The notes: generated from the letters alone by a model not told the origin. Shown: positions 32,374-44,303, counted from the first letter of the stretch. The stretch: 64,000 nucleotides of DNA from Xenoacremonium recifei (GCA_012184525.1 WOFQ01000026.1:186001-250000); one strand, 5' to 3'. A program made the numbers and translations.

Positions 32374-34132
32374 TCATTTCGTCCGTAAATCGTGCACATA
32401 AAAGTCCAACTTGTCGCTCTCGTAAACATGGCCCGAGGGCTGCTCGGCCTCGCGATAAATGTTGTCGATGGAGTGCTGGTGGAAGGTCTCCTTCTGGCTA
32501 CAGTTGAGGATGTGATCCAGGCCGGGTGGATGGGTGAGTCGGAATATCCCGTACCTAGGCATTGGCGGTTAGATTGGCAACTCTCACGGATCAGAGGGAT
32601 TAAAAACTCACGAGGGTCTAAACTTGGGCGCGCAAACAATGGCCACACTCTCTGGCATCATGACCTGATATCCCGCCTGGGTATGCAAGTCTCGGGAGCT
32701 CATGAAGCACGTCTGCGTTGGATGCGTGTGGATCCAACCCAGAACCAAGAGATCCTCGTTCATGCAGTATTCAAACATGCTGGCCTCATTTTCCGTCTCA
32801 CAAGTATCCGGAGTGCATTTTTGGTCCGGAATGAGCAGACATCGCACAAACAGAGCGTTGTTAATAGGTGTGCCGCAGAGCATTCCACACATCTCGAGGC
32901 CGCGACGAGTATTGTCAGCAGCAATCTCTAAGAATTTCTGTCGTAGGTTTCTTGGTAGGAAGAGAGATCTAATCGGGTCTCCATTTTCCAAGTATGCGCC
33001 GGGCTTGAAGGTAAGACGCTCTTTCTTCGCAGGCGATGGTATTGGTTCGAACCGTTCCTCTTCCTTAGGAGGACGAGGCGGGCCGTCAAAAGCTACAGGC
33101 TGTGGTTCCGGCCGCGACTGCGACTGAGGGATGAGTGGCTCATACTGAGGTAGCGCAACCTTCTGGGGAATTGTCGGTGCGTGTTTGAGATAGTCTGGCC
33201 GGGGAGGCAGCGAAACAGGCTCTTTCGGTGGTCGGGCTGGCTGATGCGCGGGGGAACTCGGGATCCGGGGTGCTGCGCTGTCAAAGTCGACAGGCTTCGA
33301 CTTGGATATTGAGGGGTATTGGTAGCTTTGGGAGACGGCAAGCGGTTGTGTGTCCCGATCTCTGTATCTTCCTTCGCGGGCTGCGTCAAGTCTCTGTCGA
33401 GTGGCCTCCATCTGCTTGCGCAGGTCGTCATCTTCCCCGGTGCGGCCAAGCCTATCCCATTGATCCCATCTGCCTCCTCTGCGCCGGACCAGAGTTTCCT
33501 CTTCCGAGATCCCTGCCTGTCTTGTGGCTCTTCGAACCGTGTCTCGCCGTGTCAGCTCTCGCTGGGCCAAGTCAACAGCCAGGTCTTGGTGCTCTGAAGC
33601 GTCAAGGATTCTAGCATTTCCGCTCAGGGTAGGGTCTCGTGCAGCAAGTTCTGCATATCGCGATGTCGGCTGTTGCTTCTCATTGGCTTCCCGGGGCGCG
33701 GGCGCCATTTTCTCCCACTCCTTGGCAGCATTTTCGATCTCAGGCTTCAGTTGCTCCAAATCTTCGATGACACGATTGATGCGTTTCGCCAGCGGCTTGT
33801 ATACTTTGCGGCTTTCGGGATCTTTGAACTGCGGGTGTGTCGGAAGGTGTTTGACGACGAGGACGGAGTGGCGATATAACATCATGTAGGCACGGCCGAA
33901 GTCAGCATCAGAAACTGCAAACGATGCCTGAACAGAGGGAGGGTCAGCTTGACAGAACATCACGCGACAAAGGAGAAGACAGCCAGCAACAAACCTCTTG
34001 ATAAAGCGTTTCAGCTGCCCGAACCCAGTATTTGAAGGGGATATTGACGTTGAAGGTGAAGCTCTCAGCCTGGGTCACGAGCTCCTTTACAGTCGGAGGC
34101 CGCGACGGCCGCATCGCCGAGCGAGCTTCCAT
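32374..34132 (-). CDS. AMSH-like JAMM deubiquitinase
   Basis: Zinc metalloprotease of the AMSH/STAMBP group, which cleaves (mainly K63-linked) ubiquitin chains at endosomes together with ESCRT. Three exons, 34132-33995, 33927-32612 and 32554-32374, give 544 aa. The N-terminal USP8-type dimerisation/MIT-like helical domain (about 10-150) includes AYMMLYRHSVLVVKHLP. A long proline-rich, disordered middle (about 230-350) follows, then the MPN+ domain. The JAMM motif is complete: Glu in RGLEMCGMLCG, His446-x-His448, seven residues, Ser456-x2-Asp459 (WIHTHPTQTCFMSSRD). The last exon carries the C-terminal part of the MPN domain. Vps4, another ESCRT component, lies 3 kb away. Confidence 0.93.
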
Positions 34133-35386
34133 GATGGCGGGCGCTTCCTGGAAGGCTGTACAGAAGACACAGAACTGGAGGTGCTGCTCCTATGGACAAG
34201 ACATCATCGCAGGTCTGAGTAACAGTCAGGATCGGAGACGAAGGCGAGGCGGAAAAGAATTGGCTGGAGCCTCGAATCGTGGCACGCGCGCGCTTCCAAG
34301 GAATTGTACGAACGGGAATGCTGGAGGCCTAGAATGCCGACGTCAGCCTTTCCATGCTTTGCTTGCCCCTCCTCCAATCGATGGCGGGGCAGGGCGGTCA
34401 GCTGAGGGATGCCGCTATCAGATATATCGCAGTAGCCATATATATGTCTTTAGCATCTATTATGCTACAAACGGGGTCGCGGCATTTGCTCTCCCCCTGC
34501 CGCATTGCCTCAGCCGTCAGCAACGCCCAGCAGTCAGGGTCAGATGGCGTGTTTCTGCCATCCTCATCGTACAATCTGGCATAGCCAGGCGCGTCCACGC
34601 CATGATGCCATTATGCCCTGATGCCATGATCTCCATGCCTCTGGCGCCTCGCAGTCTCTCGATCCTGCCCAGAATTGCCATGATGGCAGTTTCGTTCGAT
34701 GCCTGCATCCGGCTTCTCGTTCCCCGAGCCGAGGGCGGTGTCTCGAGAATATCCATGCCCATGTCCGTGTCCACGGCGTCTCCACGACGGCCCTCATAAG
34801 CCTTGCTAGCCCATCTCTCATAGATCAGCTTTCCGGAATTGCCTCGAGCAAGTGGCTAATCTCGGTTCTTCACGGAAGCTTCACCGCTGGATCTCGAGGC
34901 TGGGAAGGGGGCCCAAAACACCAAAAGGGGCATCTCACAAGGGACGGCACGTACCATCCCAGCCGCGTTCCCTCCCGCCCTATCACAGGGCCATGATTGC
35001 CCGTGTATCGTCCACTCCTTGACCGTGAAACTGGCGCCATGTTCCCCGGAATGCCCTCCTTTCTGCCCAGCCTATCCCTGATAATCTGGCTTCATCTTGC
35101 CGCCACGATGTCGTGTCTGGATATCCCCCACGACGACGGGCCATATCGACCCATCCTGCTATTCCCGCGGCTCCTAGACTAGAAGCAATGACCAGAAGGT
35201 GGTCATGGAACACACTGTCCAGACTGTAGCTGAGAGCCTGTCAGGGTGCTGTTCGGACGAGTTCAAAATGGCCCCTTGTCCCCAGCATCTTGAAGAAAGC
35301 TCTCAAACCTGTCCTCATCGCCTTCAAGAGAAAATTTGCCATACCCGACTCCCATAAGTGCCCTGCCATTGATCAAAAACAACACC
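34133..35386. other. divergent intergenic region
   Basis: 1.25 kb between the AMSH-like gene (-) and the unknown 234-aa gene (+), so it holds both promoters. No recognisable gene; short frames on either strand lack domains. Confidence 0.4.
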
Positions 35387-36152
35387 ATGAACATGCAACT
35401 CAAGGATCAATCTGTTGTTGCCGTCACCGAGATCACTGAGATCGAGGTTGATATCCACGCCGATGTCTACGCGACCTGCACCCGTACGTTGGATGCTCTC
35501 GGAGCCAGGATAACATGAAATCATCTACTAACATTGGCATCAAGGCGCTGTGAACGCCGCGGTCGAGGCCTTCACTGTCAAGGATGGCCGCGCCTACGTC
35601 CCTACCGATCTCTGCCCCCGCGAGGTCCTCTGCGCAACCCTGCGAACCATTGGCGAGACCTTCCACCTCGACGTAGAGGCTGGGTTTGATCTCGCCAGCC
35701 GGGATGTGCTGCACCGCATCCTCCAGGCCATGTTCGACACAGATACACAAGACTTCCTCGAGCAGGACTCGTCGGACATTTTTGCACACCTCACGTCGGA
35801 GGAGAAGGACCGCATCCTGGCGCAAGCCATCGCCGCGACCACCAGCATTTTCCGTCGCCTCGCCGAGACGGGCCGCACCGTGACGGCTGGCCTGCTCAAC
35901 CGTGAGGCGCAACTTTACGCTGAGAGCGAGCAGCGGTCCGTCATGCACGATGCCATCGAGGAGAGCCCTGTCTTCGACCACTGCTACCTCAAGAGCCAGA
36001 TTGCCGAGATGATCCTGGAGGCCATGGAAGCTGAGGAGTCGCCCTCGACGCCCCAAGCTCTAGCTGTGGACGAGCGCACCGACTTTTCTCTCAACACCAC
36101 CGCGGCCAACATGGGCTTGCCTTGGGGTTTCCACATCATGTCCATCAACTGA
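35387..36152 (+). CDS. hypothetical protein, 234 aa
   Basis: I do not recognise this gene. Two exons, 35387-35483 and 35545-36152, join in frame (CTRAVNAAVEA) to give 234 aa. The protein is acidic, predicted mostly helical, without signal peptide, membrane helix or low-complexity tract. Notable segments are LCPREVLCATLRTIGETFHL, then a helix-rich middle, and a conserved-looking end LPWGFHIMSIN. The first ATG pair (35387 and 35393) is only one codon apart. The intron has good donor and acceptor sites (GTACGT...CAAG), which supports a real gene. It is convergent with prefoldin subunit 6 (183 bp between stops). Confidence 0.65.
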
Positions 36153-36335
36153 GACTGCAAATAAGTAACGAGAGAATTTCATGACTGATGTCGCTGGCGT
36201 TTGGAGTCTTGGGTCCTGATATATTTGCGAGGGCTTTATCGTCGCCGGGACGGGATGGTGGGATATCTAGATAGTATCATCATCATTAGGGTACACTCAA
36301 CTCAGGATCAACGACTTTTTTTTCTCTCTTTCAAC

Positions 36336-36891
36336 TCATTTTGCTGCCTCCTTTCCCTTGCCAGCAGGTGCAGATTGTGCGCTGGATTGTAGTGTAATGA
36401 TTTCGTTTCTCTTCTTATCAAGCTTGTCCTGAGTCTCCTTGATTTGGCCCTCTAGTCGGGTGCTGTCGTTGTAGTCAGCATTGAACGGAGATTAATTAAC
36501 GAGTTGCCGCTTCAGCACTCACATTTCTCCTCCGATGAAATCTAATCGTCCCTTGACCGTGCTCTCAGCCTCCATCTTATCCTGCTTGAGGAGAACAGGC
36601 CCAGTGAGCTTGTAGATAGTCTCGCCCTCCCCTAAACGGTCAAACTCCTGATCCAGGGTTAATTAACGATGATCTGTAGGACGAAAATGAGAGGCCCGAA
36701 CCTTCTTTACACCCAAGTTTTCTTGCCTTTGGCCTTCCAACTTTTGCCTTGACGCGACGGCAGTCTGGAGCTCTGTCCGCAGGAGTTGATCAGCATGGCC
36801 CTTCAGCGACTTTGGAGGATGACCACTCACCCTGCTGGAGCTTCTGGAAGTCCTCAGAGAGGGCCTGAAGCCGAGCTTGGGGATCCGCCAT
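36336..36891 (-). CDS. prefoldin subunit 6
   Basis: Beta-type subunit of the hexameric prefoldin chaperone (Yke2/Gim1 in yeast), which passes nascent actin and tubulin to the CCT chaperonin in the cytosol. Four small exons, 36891-36831, 36772-36702, 36647-36523 and 36462-36336, give 127 aa, the family length. N-terminal coiled coil: ALSEDFQKLQQELQTAV and QKLEGQRQENLGVKKEF. The beta-hairpin core includes ETIYKLTGPVLLKQDK, and the C-terminal coiled coil is ITRLEGQIKETQDKLDKKR, followed by an alanine/lysine tail. No single reading frame shows the gene, since the exons are short. It is divergent from Vps4, 378 bp between start codons. Confidence 0.92.
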
Positions 36892-37269
36892 TGTGAGATT
36901 TTGGCGCGCAGGGACTTTCAGAATCAAGAAGAATCCGGGGAGTTATCGTTCAGTGTAAAAACAGGCCCGTTGAACGGCTCGAGCCTGAGATGCCCCGCTA
37001 TCGACGGTTGGCAACGTCGCCCCGCTAACAGCATGTTTCCCCGCCAATTCTGCCGCCCGCCGCTTGACGGCTGCCTCTGTACAGCTCGCATCACCACCTA
37101 GGAATCTCATCTCGGGACTTCCAGCCTTCCACCAGGGGCCTTTCCACGCTGCTGGCCGCCTACGACGTCGACGAATTGTGATCTTGCTGCTGCTTTTCTG
37201 TTTGGACTCCTCCAGCGCATCCTCCCCTCCCCTTGACCCCCCTCGTTATCGCGGACCAACAACGTCACC
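36892..37269. promoter_or_regulatory. bidirectional promoter, prefoldin 6 and Vps4
   Basis: 378 bp separate the start codons of prefoldin subunit 6 (-) and Vps4 (+). A pyrimidine-rich stretch precedes the Vps4 ATG (about 37184-37250). The two housekeeping genes probably share this regulatory region. Confidence 0.55.
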
Positions 37270-38676
37270 ATGTCGACCAACTTCCGCGACCGCGCCATCG
37301 CCGAGGTGCAAAAGGCGATCACGGCCGACCACAACAAGGAATACCAAAAGGCCTTTGACCTGTACATGTCGTCGATGGAGCTCTGGGTCAAGGCGCTCAA
37401 GTGGGAGAAGAACAAGGCCCTCAAGGTCACCATGCAGGAGAAGATGGCGACATACCTTGACCGCGCCGAGAAGCTCAAGCAGTTCCTCCAAGCCGAAGTA
37501 GACAATGCATCCAACGGCGGCAAGTCCATGATGGGTGTTAATGGCACCTCCACGGGCAAGGGCAAGGCCGCCGAGGACGACGACAGCAAGAAGCTGCGGA
37601 ATGCGCTGTCCGGGGCCATCCTTCAGGAGCGGCCGAACGTGCGATGGGAAGATATTGCCGGTCTGGAGGGCGCCAAAGACACACTGAAGGAGGCCGTCGT
37701 GCTGCCTATCAAGTTCCCGAGTCTGTTCCAGGGCAAGCGACAAGCCTGGAAGGGTATCCTGCTGTACGGGCCTCCGGGAACCGGAAAGAGTTATTTGGCC
37801 AAGGCTGTGGCTACCGAGGCAAACAGTACTTTCTTCAGCATCAGCAGTTCGGACTTGGTAAGCAAATGGATGGGTGAGAGTGAAAGGTGAGGTCACAAAC
37901 GTCAATAAAACGGTTGAAGTTACAGCAGCTAACTCTTTCATCCGATAGACTCGTAAAGCTCCTGTTCTCCATGGCGAGAGAGAACAAGCCCTCGGTCATC
38001 TTCATCGACGAGATCGACGCCCTGTGCGGTCCCCGAGGTGAAGGCGAGTCAGAAGCGTCGCGGCGTATCAAGACCGAGATCCTGGTTCAGATGGACGGTG
38101 TGGGCAACGATAGCAAGGGCATTCTCGTCCTCGGCGCCACCAATATTCCCTGGCAACTGGATGCTGCCATCCGTCGACGATTCCAGCGAAGAGTCCACAT
38201 CGGTCTCCCCGATGCCAACGGTCGGGCGAGGATGTTCAAGCTCGCCATTGGCGACACGGATACGGCCCTGCAAGCGAGTGACTTCAACGTTCTATCAGCC
38301 AAGTCGGAGGGATTCTCGGGAAGTGATATTGCCAATGTGGTGCAGCACGCTCTAATGCGCCCGGTGCGGACAATTCTACAAGCAACTCATTTCAAAGCAG
38401 TATGTGCGCCCCTAACCCTTTCTTATTGGGTCATGTATTAACTATGCGTTCCAGGTCATGAAAGATGGAAAGCGGATGTTGACCCCTTGTTCACCTGGCG
38501 ACCCCGATAAGACTGAGATGACCTACGACGACGTTAAATCAGATGAGCTGCTCGCGCCTGATGTCGAGCTCAAGGACTTTGAGATGGCGCTCGAGGACTC
38601 ACATCCCACCGTTTCCAAGGACGACATTGAGAAGCAGGTCGAGTGGACCAACGAGTTCGGCAGTGAGGGCGCTTGA
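37270..38676 (+). CDS. vps4: Vps4 AAA ATPase
   Basis: AAA-type ATPase that disassembles ESCRT-III during multivesicular-body sorting, cytokinesis and membrane repair. Three exons, 37270-37886, 37949-38399 and 38455-38676, give 429 aa, as in yeast Vps4. An N-terminal MIT domain (about 4-75) and a short linker precede the AAA cassette: Walker A GPPGTGKS (167-174), Walker B IFIDEID (223-229), and the arginine-finger region IRRRFQRRVHIGLPD. The beta domain and the C-terminal helix (DDIEKQVEWTNEFGSEGA) are intact. The start gives the canonical MIT domain without extension. Confidence 0.97.
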
Positions 38677-39214
38677 GGTTGTCTCGGCGCCACACACCAC
38701 TTCACACGAGTATATAGCATGGCGGCGTCTAGAGGAGTTCTTGGGGGCATTCGGGATCAGCTTGATGATACACGTCAATTGAGTTTGCTAGGAGTCGGAA
38801 GGGTTATTCTTGCGTGTCTGAGCGGGAGCCTGTTAGTCGGTCGATTCAGAGGGAAAGAGACCTATCAAGTTGGTGTAGATGAAACCAGTGGGCTGTTAAC
38901 AATTGTCAAAATCGAAGAATATGATTATCGTGCAAAAACAAACCCGTGATTAGAGATTGTTTCTAACCGTAAGATGATTTAAATCACATGTAATAGGGAC
39001 AAGAGAAGCTTTCATGTCGAAGAGCTCGATTTCGAAATACAGAGTCCAGGGTAGCTCGGAGCTCAAGCTTCAGTGACGTAGGATCGCCGTCGCAAAAGAA
39101 TTTGGCGGTCAGAGGCGGCAGAACCTTTCGAAGCTCTAGACATCGCAACGTTCAAATCACACAATTCAAAGTCATGACCGGCCACTTTGATTTGACGACC
39201 TATTCGCTACCTTC
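38677..39214. other. intergenic, 3' end of Vps4
   Basis: 538 bp between Vps4 and the next + strand gene. The 76-codon frame at 38719-38949 lies immediately downstream of the Vps4 stop and is most simply 3' untranslated sequence. It also contains the promoter of the gene at 39215. Confidence 0.4.
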
Positions 39215-41089
39215 ATGATATCCTGCTTGCACTATGCGAGAGTGGCCTTTCGACGGTCCCATTGCCGAACCGTCCTCGCTCATGCCCGCGCAGCATCGTC
39301 AAAGGCATCGTCGAAAACAGCTTCATCGAAAGCAGCAGCTTCCGCGCTCTTGACCCCGGAGAACGAACTCGCCGAACGACTCTTACAGACTGGACTATGG
39401 GTTCCTCGCGGAGGCAGACGGAAAGTTGCGGTCCAGACTTACGACAAACACCGAGTCAATATCGTGAGCGAGAGCCTCTGCGGTAGGAATCTCTTCTTTG
39501 TCCGCCGAAGTGCTGCTCTCTAACTAATCCTAGATGACATTATCGAGTACATGGGCCCGTCCCTCCAGCGCCACCGCGGCTGCGATCTCCTCGACATCAA
39601 TCCCGGCGCCGGCCTCTGGAGCCGCAAACTGCACGAGGCCATCCAGCCGCGCAAGCATATCCTCATGGAGAACGACGCCGATCTCTATGCGCCCTTCCTC
39701 TCCGACCTCGCCGCCAAAGACAACGTCGAGCTGGTCAAGAGCTCCGGAATTATCTGGAGCGACCTCAACCAGGTGCTGCAGAACAGCCTGCCCGACCAGA
39801 AACCTCGGCCACGCGATGCTCCCCCCGAGCGCAACGACAGTCTGCTGGTGACGATCAACATCGGCACGCACCCGCGCAAGCCGTACAAGGGCTTTGAGTG
39901 TGTGAGCGACCTGGTGCTGTACCAGTTCATGTCAGCCATCCGCACGGGCGCGCTGTTCCAGAAGTACGGCCTCGTGCGCATGCTGATATGGGTCAACGAC
40001 GACCGCAAGCGCAGGATCCTGCCACGCGCGATTAGTCGGCGACGGCGCATGGCTTTTGAAGGGGAACTCTCGTGCGAATGGATTCAGGAGATTGCGGGCA
40101 AGGATGTCGAGTTCGAGAAGCGCACGGAGCTTCGCGACGAGATGATCAATAAGGAGTCGGGCTACCGGACGCTTGCGCGGATGGAAGCCGCAGGTCTGAA
40201 GATGCCCCCTGGCCGAGAGACGTTTGCCTACACCAACCTTTCGGACTCAAAGCGGGCGTGGACATCGCAGATCGCCGGTGCGCGCGCACCTCAGCTATCG
40301 CGGCCCTTCAAACAGGAACTCGAAGAGCTCGAAGCCGGGCTCGACACCGACGACACCGCCTCATCGCGCCTCAAGATCCTGCGCTGGCGCGAGCGCAACC
40401 AGGCCGACAACGCGCAAACGTACCTCTCTCTCTTGCAACAACGCGACGCTGCTCGCCGCATCTCACGCACCCAACACGCCGCCTTCCGCCGCGCCAACGA
40501 CGCCTACAACGAGGCCCTCGCCGCCCTCAAGAAGAATATGCGCGGCGAGTACGGCCTCATCGTCGACAACTACCACATCTTCCGCCAGGAACCCCCGGCT
40601 ATGTTCTGGGACCGCCGGCCCTTCGAGCCCCTCGCCGTGCGTGCCACCGAATTCTTCCCCAACCTCGAATGCGCGCTGCTCGACCTCCAACCCGGAGAAA
40701 TGCACCCCGTGCTGCGCGGCTGCGGGGAAGGCGGCTCATCCCTCAGCGCCAACATGTCGCAGGCCATGCTGCGGCACTGGTTCCAGCACGGCATGGCGCC
40801 TGTGAGCGAGGCCATGGACCGGCTGTGGCCCGGGTTCAGCGAGTCGGCGGATGCGTGTCCGAGTCTGCGCCAGTTACGCCGTGGGGGGAATCCGCTCCGG
40901 GGGGCGGGTGAACTGAGCGCGCGGTGTGTGAATCGCAGGCAGTGGGAGGAGATTTGCGTGGCGATGATGGAGTCGCCGTTCCGGCCGACGTATTCGCAGC
41001 TGGTGAGGCGGTTGATGGACGAGGTGGATTCGCCGGTGGAGGATGAGGAGGGGAGGCCTGGAGCGCTGGGGGCGAGTATGAATATTTGA
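39215..41089 (+). CDS. mitochondrial KsgA/Mtf1-like methyltransferase-fold protein
   Basis: Probable mitochondrial protein of the rRNA adenine dimethylase (KsgA/Dim1) superfamily, related to mitochondrial transcription factor Mtf1/TFBM. Two exons, 39215-39482 and 39534-41089, give 607 aa. The N-terminus is basic and serine/alanine-rich (about 1-45), as in a mitochondrial presequence. The SAM-fold motif I is CDLLDINPGAGLWSRKL (usually LEIGPGxG in KsgA), followed by the acidic HILMENDADLY strand and LLVTINIGTHPRKPYKGF. The C-terminal part beyond about residue 330 is long and helical, without a recognised domain. A transcription-factor or maturation role is inferred; catalytic activity is uncertain because the motif is altered. 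Confidence 0.68.
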
Positions 41090-41478
41090 GGGAACTCATA
41101 TGTAAAACAAGCATGTACAACAGAGATAGAATTGTATAAACAACGGGCATTAGAGGGGAGTTGGGATACTTGTATAAAAAGGGGGTCAGGGGGAACCACA
41201 TCTCGACACATACAAAACTCATAGATCTTTATCATCTCATGTTCCCTCCTGGAGTCTAAAGCCGTATATATAGAAACAGCCACACAAACCAATCTCATCA
41301 TCTTATTATACATCCCATTGCTCTTTATCACAAGAAGATCCTCACATCATACTGCCTGGGGTTTCACTCCCCTGCACCCGCCCTCCTCTTTGCACTATCC
41401 ATAAAGGCCCGATCGATATAACCCTCCGGCCTCATGCCATCGCGCCCAAAACGCCATTCAGAATTTCCAAGCTCTGGT
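41090..41478. other. convergent 3' regions
   Basis: 389 bp of AT-richer sequence between the stop codons of the Mtf1-like gene (+) and the GT90 gene (-). It must contain both transcript ends. Nothing else is seen. Confidence 0.45.
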
Positions 41479-44303
41479 CTAAACGAAGTTCGCCCACGTC
41501 TTCTCGACCGACGGGTCCTTCAGCGCATCCTCCACCCAGCCCAGCGACTCGCGGTCGTCGTCCAGCAGGCGGCCGTACTCGAGCAGCAGACGTAGCACGT
41601 AGATCTGCATGTCCTCCTTGCGCAGGACCTTCTCGGCCCATTCCTTGCCCTCGGCGGCGATCTTCTCGGCCACGCGGTCGTGGCCGCCCTTGCCGTTGTA
41701 GCCCAGGAAGTACTGCATGATGCCGTAGAAGTCGGTGAAGCGGCTGTCCATGGGCACAAAGTGCTTCCAGGCCACGAGCCGGCTGTCGTGCCACTCGCGC
41801 CAGAGCGCTGCCTTGATGGGCACCGAGGTCGAGCGCAGGAAGCCCAGGTAGCGGCCGGAGAATGAGTTGCCGTCGATGTCGGGCAGGTACTTGTTGTTGA
41901 ACTGCTCGGACATCTTGAGACCCAGCGTTTGCTTGAAGTAGTGGCCGGTGTAGCGGCAGTTGCCGTCCTCCTGAGGGGGCTCGCACATGAGGTCGATGAA
42001 GCTGACGTCCGCCCACTCGTCAATCCATTCGCCAAGCGCATTGTCCTTGGCAGCCTCAATGTGGTACGAATCCTCGGGCAGGGCGAAGTTCTCAGCCTCC
42101 TCCTTGCCAGCCTCGACAAGACCGACCTTGGTGCCGTTGTTCATAGCGACGAAGCGGTGGCGCTGGAAGCCTCGCCAGTTGTCCTCAGTGTTCTTACCGC
42201 CAGTGGCCACGCCGCGCCAGATGACCTTGTCGGCCTTGTCCTTCCACTCAATGCCGTGGTCGTCGCCGCCCGTGAAGCGCTCCTCCTCGTTCCAGTACAT
42301 GGGCGCGGGGAGCAGGATCTCGTTGTTGACCGTCAGCTTGGAGCCGCCGAACATGGGGAACAGGACCTTGCTGGCCGAGGTCGACAGGGGCTGGATCAGG
42401 ATGCCCTCGAGGCCCTGGAGATCAGGCTGGTGGCAGAGCTCGTTGGACATGGAGAAGTTGGAAACGAAGCCCTGGTATGAGTGCGGGTCGGCGTTGGACG
42501 CGTTGATCAGGGGAGGGTTCTTGAACGACTTTTGCATGTCAGTCTCGCGAGCCTCGCTATCGGGAGCGCAACCCCGACGGGCAATCGACCAGTAGGGAGC
42601 TATTTGGCTGTCAGTATGGTCCATAAATCCTTTGTAAAGAAGGAACACTTACAAGTCTTCTCCCAGTTCTTCTCCCGCGTCTCAACATCCAAGTCACCCT
42701 TGCCAGGCGCTGACAGGTTCTGGAACTCGGTGGTGACGTCGGCAGCCTTGGGGAATCCCCTCGACTTGGCACCCTTCTTCATGTACGAGTTGATGTCCTC
42801 CCAGGGAACAACCAATCGGGGCTCGTCCATGGCGTTGAGAGCAAGATCCATGTCAGGAAGATACTCCTCGATGGTCGAGATGAGGTTGAGCCAGATCTGA
42901 GTCCAGAACCAATCGCTGCCAGCCGAGGCCTTGCCGTCTCGGATGTTGATGGTCATCTCGAAATCCCACGACTCCTTGCGCATGGTGCTCGGAGGCATGC
43001 CCCAGAAGGGCTCGAGATCGTGGTAGATCTGGTCGAAGAAGTCCTCGACAATGATGGCACCGTTCTTGCTGGCGAATTCGTACCACTTGTCGAAACCAGG
43101 AGGAGGGTGGCGGCCGCGTCGCCTTCGGTACTGCTGGGCAGCCTCCTCGAGACTCTTAGATTCCTTGGAGATGATCTCAGCGTAGGTGAGCTGGGCGTCG
43201 TAAATCAGCTTGTCGATGGGATGGACGCCTTCATCCGGGTCATCAGCGGCATGCGAAGAGGAGCCCTTGGAGCTGGAGAGGTCAGTCTCAGAGCCGTCGG
43301 GTTTAGAGCTTCCAGTCTTGGAGCTGCCAGTCTTGGACTTGGAAGAGGAAGACTCCTCATCGTAGTCGGTAAAGGCGCTCGACTTAGAGCTGTCGCCCTT
43401 GGACTTGGATGAGCTGGACTTGGAGGAGTAGATATCGTCTTCGGACTCTTCGAAGGGCTTGGTCTTGGAAGTGCCACTGGTCTTCGAAGTCGACTTGGAA
43501 GAAGAGTAAGTATCGTCGTCGGATTCGCCCTCAGTCTTGGACTTGGAGCTTCCGGTCTTCGAGTTGGGGTAAGAGTAAGCATACTCCTCGTCTTCGTCGT
43601 CGATGAAAGGCTTCTTGGAGCTGCCGGTCTTGGACGATTTCGAGGTCGATGTCTCATCCTCGTCATCTAGGGCCGAGGACTTGGAACCGCTCGTCTTGGA
43701 TGAGCTATAGTCGTCTTCGTCTTCGTCGACGTTGAAGTTGGAGCTGCCGGATTTCGAGCCGCTAGACTTGGATGAGGAGGAGGAGGAGGAGGAGCTGCTG
43801 CCAGACTTGGGAGCGTCAGTGGCCTCGGATGTGGAAGAGCTTTCTGTCGCACTGGTGGTGGGAGTCACCTCTGCATCATCCTCATCTTCCTTGTAATCGC
43901 TGCCAATCTTGGACGACGATGACGACGACCCTGTGCCAGAGCCGCTGCTAGACTTGCCGCTAGACTTGGTGCCCTGGAAGTCGTAGCCGTACTCATCGTC
44001 GTCCTCCTCTGCCAGGGTATCGCTGAAGCTCGAGCCCGTCTTGGACGAGCCGGAGCTGGACGAGCTCGAGCCCGAGCCCGGCATCACAACGTCCGGGTTT
44101 ACGGGCTCGTCGAGCCGATCGATGGTCGAGCCGGGATACGGCTTGGAGTCTGGGGTCAGTTTGCCGTCGGGATAAGACAGCTGGGGCTCTTCGCCGCCGT
44201 GAAACGTGTAGAAGAGCAGCAGGACGATTCCCGCCACGAGGATGTAGCGGACGAAGCCGCCGGGCCTGCGCGACGGGAAGCCGGGGTTCAGCATCTTGAC
44301 CAT
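41479..44303 (-). CDS. GT90 (CAP10-like) glycosyltransferase with serine-rich stalk
   Basis: Type II Golgi membrane glycosyltransferase of family GT90, related to Cryptococcus Cap10/Cxt1 and to POGLUT; it probably transfers a sugar onto protein or polysaccharide. Two exons, 44303-42653 and 42599-41479, give 923 aa. The order is: short cytoplasmic tail rich in proline and arginine; signal anchor (about 18-34, RYILVAGIVLLLFY); a stalk of about 300 residues (roughly 70-365) of Ser/Lys/Asp/Glu low-complexity repeats (SSSK, KTGSSK, DEDE blocks); then the lumenal catalytic domain. This includes WSIARRGCAPDSEA, DKVIWRGVATGGKN, and VPMDSRFTDFYGIMQYFLGY. The stalk length is unusual for the family as I know it. 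The start ATG is close to the anchor, as expected. Confidence 0.9.
43235..44110 (-). repeat. serine-rich low-complexity coding repeat
   Basis: Degenerate tandem repeats within the GT90 gene, encoding alternating serine-rich (SSSSK, KTGSS) and acidic (EDEDD) blocks. Frequent TCC/TCG/AGC serine codons make the other frames open as well, producing shadow reading frames. It probably encodes an O-mannosylated, extended stem. Confidence 0.75.

Noticed and set aside
38719..38949. 76-codon frame after Vps4
   Set aside because: Directly downstream of the Vps4 stop on the same strand, best read as 3' untranslated sequence.
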